Below are positions 45,662 through 56,606 of a stretch of 64,000 bases of DNA, one piece after another. The stretch lies in the NCBI GenBank assembly GCA_033980235.1, contig CM067072.1:26380192-26444191 (forward strand). The letters are read 5' to 3'. This DNA is from Diadema setosum (lineage: Eukaryota; Echinodermata; Echinoidea; Diadematoida; Diadematidae). The notes beneath the pieces are model-generated. The model did not search any database. It was given only the letters and a program-made list of their open reading frames with translations, and was not told the DNA's origin. How positions within the stretch are numbered: the first letter of the stretch is position 1; each line of letters begins with the position of its first letter. The position numbers and the translations under genes were made by a program.

Positions 45662-46361
45662 TGTGACCGTGCATCACAAAACAAACGAAAAGTCGCACCC
45701 CTTGATTTTACGTGAGGACTCAAGAAAGGTGAAATGGGTCAACCAAGTCAATTTCGAGTTTTTCATATTTTCTGAAAGAGCTATTCTTCTTCTAAAAAAT
45801 TCTTGAGTTCGGGATCATAAATTGAATGGGAACGTGGGTTTTCAGCATTTTTTCTACAACCCCCTTTTTGCTGGAGAAGTGTGATCAGGTTTTTCTTACA
45901 GGCTACTTTTCATTTCTTGAAAATCCTCTGCAAACTCTTCACTTTCAACTCTAATAACTTTTGAAAGGATGATGCTACTGTTTTGAAAGTTGGCATTTAT
46001 CATAGACAGAATGTGTTGATAGAACATGCTCAATTTCAGCTTAATCCAATAATCTTTTCATTGTTGTCGCTCCGGTGGTTTACATCATTTTTTTTTTTTT
46101 TGGTCCCATTCATGGCACTGGTAGCACGGCTTAGTAAAGATTAAGCGCTTGAATAGACCATGTACTTCAGAGCCTCTTTTCTCAGTTCAACTTTTCTAGA
46201 GTATGAGCTTTCTTTCCGATATTTATATAGGTTAAGGGAATCCATTTTGAATTGACTTATACATCATTTTAAAGCTTAAAGTCTGCTCTTTCAGAATCTG
46301 TCCTTAACTAAAAATCCTTGTCTGGCGACTTTTCTGTTTTGTTTTGTGGTGCAGGGTCACA
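45662..46361 (-). mobile_element. RepA copy A2 (complete)
   Basis: A 700 bp element with TIRs TGTGACCGTGCATCACAAAA / TTTTGTGGTGCAGGGTCACA and flanking TA on both sides. Orientation is opposite to the copies at 58808 and 63067. Internal sequence (AGTCGCACCCCTTGATTTTA, CTTTTGAAAGGATGATGCTA, AGTTCACTTTTCC-like) matches the other copies throughout. No open frame of note, so it is non-autonomous. Confidence 0.88.
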
Positions 46362-47224
46362 TATATACTCGTGATGGAGAGGGAAAATAGTAAACAACAA
46401 CATTGCAAGATTGATGCATTTCTTCCAAGACAACAGACAGGAACTGATTCCACGTTTTCCCATATCATTACACACAATCATTACACACGTATACTTGATA
46501 TGGTGTTCAGTTCACTTTGTGCAGACTGAGCACGACCCGATAATTCAGAACCTCTGCCTGAGAAAGGCTTGTAGCCTATCCCGCGAGTCAAAAAGAAGCT
46601 TTCTTATCATCTCGTGCATCCTGTACTCTATGTGCAATGCACTCATCATAGAGACAAGCTTGCCTTCACCCAAACTGTTTAGATATTGCCATTAGAAGAC
46701 TCTGATGATCGCATACAGTGGCTGTGCACCTATAAGAACGCTGGTCTGACCTCAGAATGTCTATTCAGTTTAGTCGTGGAGGAGATCTGTGTGCCGATCG
46801 CGTGCTTCACTGAAGACGCAGATGCTGCCCTGTCTTGAAAGGGTGTAGATCTAGACCAATTTCAGCAGGTTACACTGAATCATCACTTGCTGGCAGAGAG
46901 TCTTAACCGGATCATGTAGGTGATATTACCCGCTGCCAGCGTACCCTGATTCACACATTGGATGCAAACCGGATGGCGGCATATTGGAAACAACCAATAT
47001 TTGGGCATGGGGGCACAACTCTTGGCCAGGCCCAAGTGTTAAGGAGTATCGAGCATAAAGAAGAAAATTAGAGTAAATAGTAGTTCCACTCCTATTTGGA
47101 ATTGAGGTTCCTAAACAGGTCATTGAAAAAATGCCCAAAATTTCCTGACGTAATGACCCAAACTTAATTGGATGACAATAGCAAGTTGCAAGACACACGG
47201 TTGCTTCATGTGGAATGCATGTTA
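46362..47224. other. No gene seen
   Basis: Intergenic sequence. A minus-strand frame at 46926-47198 is open for 90 codons without splice signals or recognisable motifs. Confidence 0.4.
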
Positions 47225-47715
47225 TGCCTCACAGTATGTCGCTTTCCAGATGGTCCATGACGTCACTGTATGCTCCAGGACCATGAGTCATTCACCGGAA
47301 CCATACAGCCCACGAGCTTGACACTGACCAACACAGGCCCGCCAGCTCGAAACTAGGTAGCATTGCTCATGAGCTTGACACTTAGGCAAACCAGGCCCAT
47401 AAGAGTCCGACACATGGGGGAGGGGGAGGTCCACAAGACCTACACTGAATAGATTAAGCTTCTGATGTAATACATATATTAATCTCGTGGGCCTTGTTTT
47501 CCTCGAGTGTCGAGCTCGCGGACCGCACAGCTTGTGGGCCTATTATATTTGATGTCGAGCTCATTGACCTTGTTCATCTACTAGTATAGTATTTACGTCA
47601 CGGGATGTATGACTCGTGGGCTGCGTAACTCATGGGCTGTACGACTCGGGTTGTTCGACTCGTGACGTACATCTGATGAGGTGGGCCTGTTGTTTTCTGG
47701 TTAGCATTTGTCACC
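47225..47715. repeat. Degenerate short-unit repeat (CCCACGAGCTCGACAC type)
   Basis: About a dozen imperfect units of 16-20 bp such as CCCACGAGCTTGACACT, GGCCCATAAGAGTCCGACAC and their inverse (GTGTCGAGCTCGCGGACC, CTCGTGGGCTG). Direct on the left half and inverted on the right half, giving an overall imperfect mirror. Confidence 0.55.
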
Positions 47716-48444
47716 CTTTCATCCAGTTCAAGGGACTTTGCCATATGCCTGTTCACAAACTATTAAGCATCAACCCAAAATATGGTACTCCTCTCCCCAC
47801 CTTCCATGTTTAAGCGTACAAATTTTGTCCTGTGCAAATTGGATAATGTTGCACATAATTTAATGCAAGCTAGTCTGCATAACTAACCCAAACATAAATA
47901 TTATATTTGAGGTCACTGCCATCACTGAAGACATGCACGTAAGCTTCATTTCTGAAGAAATTGACCGCTCACATTCCTGAGTCCTGTTACTATGAACCAA
48001 TGCTTTGTGGAATGTGCATACATACTTTGATTATAACGTCAAGGCGTGATTTGTACATGATTAAACATTTAGGATTAAACCAATGAAGCCAATCATCAAT
48101 ATTTGCAATCCTACACAATTTTTTAGTGATATTCTAAAAGTCTGACCTCACTTGTCCTTAGAGGTCAAAGTTGGATATACACAGGGTAATGACCAATGTT
48201 CTGTGGAATGAGAAGACACTTCTTGTACATGTAGTATAAATGCTAATAGCATAATGCATGATTGCACACCAGGTATACAGATAACCATTGAATATACATC
48301 AAATATCGATATTTTGATATTTTGAGGTCATATGACTTGCCACAGTCCTCAGAGGTCAAAGGCAGAGACATGTAAATAATTTCTTTTGATCTGAGGAATA
48401 GGAAAACGATTCAGTTGTAACACAAATGAATTTTTAGGACATCG

Positions 48445-48925
48445 TTATGTTTATGTCACGTACATCATTTCAAAAAATAACAATTTCTTCCTCCGACACC
48501 ATCTTGGGTAGGTAAATTAGGGTCAAAGGTCAAAAATGTTTAATCCTGTATCTTTGTAAATACACGTCCTTTCTTTCCCATATTTTGCACACGTAAGGAA
48601 TATGTTGCAAGAATCATTTCACAAATAACAACTATTTGCTCAGATGCCATCTTGGCTGTGTAAAGTGGAGTCAACGGTCAAATATATTTCATTCTGTAAT
48701 CTCATTAGTGTATGGTATCACCGTCATGGATGGAAATGAATCATTTTGTAAAATAACGACGCTTTGGTCGAACGCCATTTTGGCTGTGCAAATGGGGTAT
48801 TATTATTTCACCCCCACATTTTGCACATGCTTAGTCCATGTCATGCACATCATTTCATAAAACAACAATTAATTCATCAGACACCGTCTTTTGTAGGTAC
48901 ATTAGTGTCAAAGATGCCATCTTGG
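48445..48925. repeat. Diverged partial copies of the 915 bp unit
   Basis: 48448-48800 matches the downstream half of the units at 38090-38460 (CCTCCGACACCATCTTGGGT, AGGGTCAAAGGTCA, CAGATGCCATCTTGGCTGTG). 48806-48925 is a second, more diverged piece (TTTTGCACATGCTTAGTCCA, CAGACACCGTCTT). No tRNA-like segment is left. Confidence 0.7.
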
Positions 48926-49494
48926 AATAGATCGGATCACCTAATTTGTCAGTCTTGACAAATTCAAATCAAGTATGCAGCTCATTTCCACCACTTATCT
49001 TGTTCTTCCATAGAGATATCAGTGATTTCCCCCATACGTACAGCATTGTGTGCTGAAAGTCACCCGATTTCCCCAATATCGAAGCCTTTGTTACGTCATA
49101 AGCCCTCAGCTGCACGGCGCGCCTCTCCCAGCTGCAGAAACTAGAGCACGCACTTTAGTGCGCGCATGCAAACCTCAAATACTAGTACTCGCAGTTTGAA
49201 CTCCCAAGTTCATTGACCCTGTCCCTGCCAAAATATAATAAATTCTTCATAAATTTCCCCCGAATCCTTGGATCACTACCAAAATTCAATCATCTGTTAC
49301 TTGTATCATTCTAAATCTTTCCTGCAAGTGTCATCTAAATCCGTTAACTGCTTTTAGAGTTATCTTGCACACGGACAAACTTGTAGCATGTTCTTATTGT
49401 GACATATAGCCACAGTCTATGTACTTGTAATGTATTGATTATGACGTACATATGTATTATATTAATTGTACTAAAATTAGTTTGTGAATCTTAA
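48926..49494. other. No gene seen
   Basis: Mixed sequence with a GC-rich 70 bp stretch near 49095-49170 (GCGCGCC, AGTGCGCGCATG). No supported exon. Confidence 0.35.
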
Positions 49495-50630
49495 AGGGGC
49501 ATAGTGTAGTGTAGAGTGCGCTGTTAATGATACTGCCGATCACCATTAGCATTGATACAAAGATTACCGAAGTTGAGCTGTCATCAAGAGTAAAGTGCGT
49601 AGCTGTTGCTAAGTAACGTTGCCTTCGTTGTCTTCTCTGCGCATCGCGCAGTCTGTAGTAATGCCAGGGTGCGTGCATAATGTGACCGTGCACCTCAAAA
49701 CGAACAAAAAGTCGCACCCCTTGATTTCACGTGAGGACTCAAGAAAGGTGAAACGGGTCAACCAAGTCAATTTTGAGTTTTCCATATTTTCTGAAAGAGC
49801 TATTCTTCTTCTACATTATTCTTTTGTTTGGGATCATAAAATGAATGGGAAAGTGCATTTTTAGTAGTTTTTCTACAACCCTTTTTTTGTAGAGTAGTGA
49901 TGAGATCAGGTATGTCTGAGAGGCCTCTTTTCATTTCTTGATAACCCTTTGCAAACTCTTCACTTTCAAGTCTGATAACTTTTGAAAGGAATACCACTAC
50001 TGCTTTGAAAGTTGGCATTAATCATGGACAGAATGTTTTAATAGAGCGTACCCAATTTCATTTTAATCTGATAATCCCTTCATTGTTGTTGCTCCAGTGG
50101 TTTACATCCTGGTTTTTTTTTTTTTTGGTCCCATTCATCGCACAGCTAGCACGGTTTGGTAAAGATTAAACGCTTGAATAGACAGATAGACCCTGTACTT
50201 CAGAGCGTCTTTTCTCGGTTCGCACTTTTCCAGAGTGAGTGCTTTCTTTCCAATATTAAGATAGGTTAGGAGTGTCCATTTGAATTGAGTTATACATCAA
50301 TTTAAAGCTTAGAGTCTGCCCTTTTAGAATCTGTCCTTAACTAAAAATCCATGTCTGGCGACTTTTTGTTTGTTTTGTGGTGCAGGGTCACATATGTGTT
50401 TATTATTATGACATCACAAAAGAAGTTTGCTAAAGCTGTCATCCCCCTCAGCCGAATCATGAGCCGAACTGTGATCCGACCACTGACTACAGTGAATCGG
50501 ACTTCTTCGGACTCGGGGAAGTGGGCCAAAGCGTAAGCGCCAGAGAGGAGTCCATAGCGTAGGTCTCTATAGGAAACTTGCGCCGTGGGCCCGCGTACGC
50601 ATTTGACTAAAACACCGGGACCATGCACCT
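49495..50630 (+). mobile_element. RepC copy 1, split by RepA copy A3
   Basis: Matches 57891-58311 (RepC copy 2) on both sides of RepA A3: left 49495-49680, right 50393-50630. The left end follows TTAA; the right flank is TTAT, a decayed TTAA. Ends are AGGGGCATAG and GGGACCATGCACC. Confidence 0.85.
49681..50392 (-). mobile_element. RepA copy A3, nested in RepC
   Basis: A 712 bp complete element with ends TGTGACCGTGCACCTC and GTGCAGGGTCACA, oriented like A2. Its target in RepC reads GTGCATATGTG in the uninterrupted copy at 58070-58080 and GTGCATA...TATGTG around A3, which indicates TA duplication. Confidence 0.88.
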
Positions 50631-50661
50631 TTATCATACATATAACATTCTCTAATATTAA

Positions 50662-50946
50662 ATGAGTTAGTCAAATGCCGGTTAGTGATTGGCTAAACAC
50701 AGTCACGTGATGGAGGAACATTCGTTATGTTCGCCCATGGGCGAACATAACAACAAAACATAACAACAAAACATTTTGTGATGTTCTCCATGGGAAAACA
50801 TTTTCACGCAACAAATACCCGTGAATTTGGCTCTGCGCGAGCGATCGAGTGCGTTGTGTGGGTGCTGGACCTTTACGCTAAGCGTACCATGTACGTTTTT
50901 TGATGCGCCACTTTCTAATCAGAGCGATGGTATTTGACTAACTCAT
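50662..50946. mobile_element. MITE with ATGAGTTAGTCAAATGCC ends
   Basis: 285 bp with TIRs ATGAGTTAGTCAAATGCC and GGTATTTGACTAACTCAT (inverse, one mismatch). It contains the inner palindrome TTATGTTCGCCCATGGGCG.. at 50732-50753. No coding. Confidence 0.72.
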
Positions 50947-50949
50947 ATA

Positions 50950-51100
50950 ATATAACAGATGATGACTTTTGTTGTCGGGAACATACCAGACGTTCGACCC
51001 TCTGGACTTATAACCTCCCTCAATAGCATTTCAAACCCTTCGGGTGGAACATTCGGTATGTTCCCTCCCCGCCAGTCATCATATACAGCATGTGATTGAC
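50950..51100. repeat. Fold-back element with GATGATGAC ends
   Basis: Left GATGATGACTTTTGTTGTCG..GGAACATACC and right GGTATGTTCC..GCCAGTCATCATA are inverted copies, about 40 bp per arm, starting four bases after the preceding MITE. Confidence 0.65.
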
Positions 51101-51155
51101 GGCATATAATCAAAAGAATGGTGTAGCTATGCTTTTGTGTATCAAAACTGACTGC

Positions 51156-51308
51156 AGGGAGCTTTAGATTTTAGACGCGCGGACGTTCAAAACGAAAAAA
51201 ACATGGTCTGAGCGTGCGCAGTACCGCACGTCAAGTTACTGCGCACGCTCAGACCATGTTTTTTTTTTTCCCTTTGAACGTCCGCACGTCTAAAATCTAA
51301 AGCTCCCT
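51156..51308. repeat. Near-perfect 153 bp palindrome
   Basis: Arms of about 70 bp run from AGGGAGCTTTAGATTTTAGA to the inverse TCTAAAATCTAAAGCTCCCT, with the inner ACATGGTCTGAGCGTGCGCA / TGCGCACGCTCAGACCATGT and a loop of about 13 bases near 51231. The high arm identity implies recent origin or gene-conversion between the arms. Confidence 0.85.
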
Positions 51309-51309
51309 A

Positions 51310-52061
51310 ATGTCCCTAATGGAAAACGATACTATAGATGATATAAAAGAACCTCCTTGAATGTGCTTCGACAGAATCTACGTGGATAATGTTGAGTAAT
51401 AATGCGGTAGGAGCGCTGCGCTATTTGAGGCGCGCCTGTTTGTGCGTTTTCTGAGCGCGTCGCGCTCATTTCTGCAGTATTGTTGTCTTGTTGCTAAGGC
51501 GTGGGATTCTGCCAACGCATTGGTTTGCAGACATTAGATACACTGTATTATTATCCATACAGAGGATTTTTGGAGCCCAAGTACAAGTGTTATTTTGTCG
51601 ACACACCTCATAACCTCCGACCCACTTAAAAAGTTTGTTGAACTCGACCAATATCTTTTGCCGAGGCGACCAATTTTTAAAATATTGGAGGGCAAGAGGG
51701 GGATTCCCCCAAAGTTTTTATAAACTGCACTGTGATTGGTTGAGACATACGAGATGACCCGAAATATCAAGTAAAAACGTCTGTGATTGATCAATGACGA
51801 ATTAACTAAAATGTCGTTTTTTTCTAAATTTCTGTGTTTATACCAACAGATTTCATATATCAATTAGTTAAAATTGTTTTTCATACAATTTTTTTTTAAA
51901 TATCACTTTGATGACAGGAAATCAAATTTAGGTTTGATGAAAACAAGTTGCATTTTTTGTGCAGGCGACGATTGATCAGCTCAGCGCTACTGCTAAATAG
52001 CCCGCGCGCGATACGCGATACACAAATTTATACATTGTACGTAGTTAGTATAGTAGCCGGC
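51310..52061. other. No gene seen
   Basis: Intergenic or 5' flanking sequence to the CACAGTG element; GC-rich GCGCGCC stretch near 51410-51470. No supported exon. Confidence 0.35.
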
Positions 52062-52066
52062 CGCCG

Positions 52067-54076
52067 CACAGTGGGCCAGAATGAGCTCAAAGTGCGCCAA
52101 AATTATATTCCATGGTTTGTTTTTACCCAAATTTGGTGTATAAGGGTAATTGGGGGCGTAGAATTGATTGAACATAATTTCAAACTGATATGACGTCACT
52201 GTGATGCTGTTTTTTTCATTGGCTACCAAAAATCTGTCTGTAAATGACGAATAAAGCAATGCAAATCTTAGGCTGTTATTTTTTTCTTTAAAGATTAATT
52301 TATCTTTACACATTCACTGACACTGCTTATATACTACCATTGAAAACACGATGCTTACATGTCATAGAAAGTGTATAAACATTCGGGTTTCGTTAAAAGA
52401 ATCAAATTAATGCTGAAAGTTCCATATTACACACGTACTGCAAAATGATCTGTTGTCAGTGTAAACTAGTTAGAATATAAGTTTATGATGTACGCTGTAC
52501 GTTTGGGTGAATTTATTCACTTCATTCTAGCAGGACATAAATGTGCGATAGTAATATCCGATATAGTTCTTATCTCTCTACTTCATATCATAACCTTAGG
52601 CCTATGTAATATCAATTCATACAAGCACAAAAACCATTTTTGTCTAATTTTAATGGAAAGATAACAAATTGTGAAGTTAATAATCAGGAAAATGAAAGGT
52701 TATGACTTAGCAGCTAAGAATGAGTCTGCCGTGTATGAAAATTTACTTGGAAAAGCTAAAATAAAACGATTGTTTTTGAATGAAAAAAAATATCGGAATC
52801 ACTTTCATAATCTTATGAAATTATAAATTCATCCACTTTCCACAATGATTTTTTTTTTTCTCATCAGTCGTCGGAAGCAAAGCTTTTTTTTTTTTTTTTT
52901 TTTTTTGCTTCCAAAAACCCACAAAGTGTATGGGATCACATTCTGATGAATCCAACCTGTATTGGTCGCCTATCAGGTCAATGTCAGACATGTCAGGCAT
53001 GATCCGATGAGGCAAGATCGTCCGATGAGGATCACGCGAGCAATGTCTGACATTGACCTGCAATCGGATTCACAAACTGCGATCCTACGTGTATACACTT
53101 TGCTGACCGGCCGGAAAGCTACAGACTTTGCTTCCAACGAATAGACGATGAGAATAAAATCTCTGTGTTTTGGTGTATAACGTTCTATCTGCATATGTCA
53201 AGAGTAGGATCGAAGTATTTAGGTGTCCATATAATATGTATCGCAGTGGGAATAGCTATGTTTACAGTAGTGGCTATGACAATTATGGACAATATGGCTA
53301 TATGGCCTTGGCTATGTGCAATTATGTACTCTTTTATCTTCGGAGGAGGGGTCTTTTAGTTGCCGGACTAGCCCTATACATATATTTTATAACTCTGTTT
53401 GCCTCTTATTCAGTGTTATTCATGCTTTCGTGCCTTTAACGTGCGAAAAAAAAATAAATTAAAGAAAATGCCGCCCTCATGCGGCCCCGTATGATATAAC
53501 AGCATTCCTAAGCGGCTGCAAGGTCCAAAATAGACGTAATGTGTCGCAGAAAATCGGCTCTAACACAAAAAGTGGCAGAAGGTGGCAGCCAAATCTGGTA
53601 TCAGCTTAAAGCTGAGACATCAGGAAATGTGGTGGTAATAGAATTTAGTTGGAAATCCGTGGCAATCTAAACTTTTCATTAGGGTATATTAAAAAGACAA
53701 ATAATTAGCCTCTTTTCCAGGATATTTAGCGTAAAATATTCATGAACATTAAGTTTCTTTGCATTTTTACGGCATTCATAAAGTAAAATAAACTCTGACA
53801 AATATGTGGGAGAAATTACAGGTTGATATCTCAAAAACTACATGTTGAAATTTCTTATATATTAAAGAGGTTACAATTTGCTTTGAAACTCTTAAAATAT
53901 TGTATTTTGCTACTTCAGGTAGGAAATATACCCCTTTAATGTACATACCTGATTTAAATATCTCAATGATATATTCTTCAAAGTATTGCCTCTCAAGGGC
54001 GCATGTCAAAAATTAAAAAATCCCAAGTGCCCAAAGTGACTTTTGGCGCACTTTGGTATCTCTCTGGCCCACTGTG
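52067..54076. mobile_element. CACAGTG-ended (Transib/RSS-like) element, non-autonomous, 2,010 bp
   Basis: The left end CACAGTGGGCCAGAATGAGC and the inverted right end CACAGTGGGCCAGAGAGATA continue with CAAAGTGCGCCAAAA in both, a TIR of about 38 bp with a few mismatches. CGCCG flanks both ends (52062-52066 and 54077-54081). A CACAGTG start, 5 bp GC-rich duplication and a conserved CCAAAA block 23 bp after the heptamer are the features of Transib ends and of the recombination signals of RAG. Inside there is no RAG1/Transib-like ORF that I can see: about 1.9 kb of AT-rich sequence with a nested hairpin element (52868-53143). So it would be non-autonomous. Confidence 0.68.
52868..53143. repeat. 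Nested hairpin element with GGAAGCAAAG ends
   Basis: Left TCGTCGGAAGCAAAG and right CTTTGCTTCCAACGA are inverse, with a T-run of about 24 after the left end. In the middle, 52974-53068 is a further palindrome (CAGGTCAATGTCAGACAT / ATGTCTGACATTGACCTG). The GTCGGAAGCAAG motif also occurs in the hairpin at 63775-63858. Confidence 0.55.
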
Positions 54077-54794
54077 CGCCGCTTGCGTTTGCATGCATGT
54101 TACGCACGTTGTGTTCATTCGATCTTTCATGATCTACGGTAGATCTCGGATACAAGCGTCTAATTCTGGTCTAAATTAGCTAGCTCGGCCTAACAGTAAC
54201 ATAACATGACGGCTACCATGGATAGATCTACAGCTAGTCGGAGATTTGCAGATCTGGATGCAGAGGATTATGAAAAACTTCTAAATAAAAAGGACAGTGA
54301 GAATACCGTGCACAAAGCCACCAAGATCTCGGTGAGTGTATTCAAAGAATATCTGCGTGAGAAAAACTTAGATACCGATTTAGAACAGCTTGACAAACCC
54401 GATCTTGCAAATATTCTCCGAAAGTTCTATCTAGAAGTCAGAAAGGTAGACGGAGATCACTACAAAAGGGTTAGCCTGCTGGCAATCAGGCAAGGTTTGA
54501 ACAGACACTTAAAAAGACCTGATGGCAAAGAAGTAAGAATTATAGACATAACTAAAGACGTCGAATTCAGTGAGGCAAATATTGCTTTTCAAGCTGCCCT
54601 CGTCCAGTTGAAGACACTCGGAAAGGGAGATACAACTCATAAGAGTCCTATTTCACAGGAGGACATAGATCAGCTCTACAAATCAGGGGTATTTGATGAG
54701 GATACTCCTCAAGGTCTCCAATACAAAGTTTTCTTCGAACTGATGCTATTCATCTGTCGTCGAGGTCGTGAAAATCTTCGTGAACTAACTCCAG

Positions 54795-55517
54795 GGGCCG
54801 TATTCTGAGAGCTTCTGAGAGCATGATTAAGTAGGGGGTATATTAACTACCATAGCAACAAGCGTTTTGGCGGGAAGGACCTACGCGTTTGCGCGTATCA
54901 ATGCGCGTACACCTCTGAGAGGACTTAATCACAGAGTTAATTACGAATCGGTATTCTGAGGGTGCAATTAAGTATGAAAGTTAATGGAAAACTTAATGAT
55001 ACCAAAGAGTGTCATTAACTACTCCGATATCACGCAATACATCGTGTTTTCTCTGCCACAACGATGCTTGACGTCTTCGGTAACCGAGGAGCGGTTGAAT
55101 CTTGTTATCATGGTATCCGTAGAATTCAGAGAAAAAAAAGAAATATAGCCGATCTTCGAGGAATTTTGTCATTTTATGTGAGCAAAGAGGTTGAGATCTT
55201 CGCGTGCGTAGGTGAGGGGTTGTAATCAAATTCCGGAGTGTGCGCACGGAGCTCTTGGGTTTTAATTACAGGGGGCGTGGAGGAGCGCGCATTGAGGGCA
55301 TATTTGCGTTTGTAATCATCATTTTGGCTTCTAACAACGCGTCTGATTGGATGGAATAACAATTAGATGGGAGGGACCTAAGATAATTACAGGGGACTTA
55401 ATCATACCTTAATTACGTCCTCAGAATACCGATTTTGCCCATGATTAAGGGCCTATTAACTTCACGACTTAATCACGAAGTTAATTACAGACTTAATTAC
55501 GACCTCAGAATACCACC
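54795..55517 (+). mobile_element. MITE RepB copy 1, inserted in the Crypton ORF
   Basis: 723 bp with ends GGGCCGTATTCTGAG and (inverse) GGTGGTATTCTGAG and many subterminal AATTAAG/CTTAATTA motifs. CCAG stands at both junctions (54791-54794 and 55518-55521); removing the element and one CCAG rejoins the recombinase frame (TPDHFN). GC-rich ends, AT-rich core, no ORF. Confidence 0.82.
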
Positions 55518-55835
55518 CCAGATCATTTTAATATAGATCAGGACAGCAACGGAAGAAAGTACATTTATCAAAGTAAAGACGAATTAACAAAGAAAACAAG
55601 AGAAGACAACCCAGATAGTAGAGTAGATGCAGGACGTATGTACTCATCGGGAAAGCCTGGGTGTCCAGTATCTTCCTATGAAAAGTACATCTCGAAACTG
55701 AACCCGAAATGCAATGCCCTTTTCCAGACACCTATCACTTCAGAAGCACCAAAGGCAAAGACAAATTCCTGGTACAAAAACATGGCAGTGGGCCAGAGAA
55801 CATTGGGCGAAATGATGTCTACTATTAGCAAGAAA

Positions 55836-55905
55836 GCTGAATTGTCACGCATCTACACCAACCACTGTATGCTGAATTGTCACGCATCTACACCAACCAC
55901 TGTAT
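55836..55905 (+). repeat. 35 bp tandem duplication within the Crypton
   Basis: GCTGAATTGTCACGCATCTA... is present twice head to tail, period exactly 35 bp (55836-55870, 55871-55905). It repeats the codons just before the second catalytic Arg and causes a frameshift. Confidence 0.92.
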
Positions 55906-56606
55906 TCGTGCCACTGCTATCACAATTCTCGATCGCACGGGATTCAGTGCCCACGATATCTGCAGCATTTCTGGGCATCACAATGAGGCTAGCCTCGGAA
56001 GCTACACTGGACTAGTTACCGGCAAGCGTATGGAGAGAATTGTCTGATGCATTAATTTCATCAATCACTCACTCGCGGGATAAGACCAATGTATCTCCAG
56101 ACGTGTGTGATGATCCAGAAGTACATGAAGACCAACCATCACGTCAAGGCCCAGGACCCAAACAAACAAGAGCAGGTGAAAGTGAGGTAGGCCTAGATCT
56201 ACATGAGTGCAATGAGCAGGACCAAGAAGAGAGTCCTATTCTCTCTGACTCCCAAGGTGCATTGATTGATGACATAATTGGTCCTCAACCGGAGCGAATT
56301 TACGATATCAACATGGCCAGTGCTTCTCGCAATACAACCACAAGTATGGAAATGCATCCCCTGGTTTTTAATAACTGCAGCAACATAACCATCAACTACA
56401 ATAACTTCCAATAGAGATGGAAGTCTGTTTATTTTGTAAATAGACTGGTGTTCAAATTGCCATTTTTTCAGACTTAGAGTTCTTTGTGTTACTAAAAAGT
56501 GTACCATACTTCATGTCAGGATCAAGTAGGAGACCATACAGCACAGAAAGGAGAAAGGGTAAGTGAAAATATTCTTTGCTAAAATCCTCTGTAGGATAAT
56601 AATGGT

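Larger units (their letters stand above)
54206..56414 (+). pseudogene. Crypton-like tyrosine recombinase (DUF3504 type), interrupted
   Basis: Crypton elements encode a tyrosine recombinase; animal relatives include the KIAA1958/ZMYM-type DUF3504 proteins. From ATG 54206 the first 196 codons give an N-terminal SAM-like part (SVSVFKEYLREKN, DKPDLANILRKFY) and the start of the catalytic domain (LQYKVFFELMLFICRRGREN, with the first catalytic Arg). Codon flow is cut at 54794 by a MITE and resumes at DHFNIDQDSNGRKYIY (from 55520). The second catalytic block is YTNHCIRATAIT, then ICSISGHHNEASLGSYTG with H-x-x-R, GHH and the nucleophile Tyr. A 35 bp tandem duplication (55836-55905) shifts the frame between YTNHC and IRATA, and a small indel near 56035 shifts it again before ELSDALISS. 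The C-terminal tail ends VFNNCSNITINYN at 56414, as in related proteins. Neither zinc finger nor GCR1 domain seen. Confidence 0.8.

Noticed and set aside
46926..47198. 90-codon minus-strand frame
   Set aside because: No splice signals, no ATG in context, composition not clearly coding.
53165..53439. Two overlapping frames with hydrophobic or Tyr/Gly-rich peptides inside the CACAGTG element
   Set aside because: Short, no start context, no known motif, and both frames come from the same TATG-rich sequence.
52067..54076. RAG1- or Transib-transposase coding sequence within the CACAGTG element
   Set aside because: No frame longer than about 80 codons and no recognisable catalytic-domain motif; the interior is AT-rich with stops in all frames.
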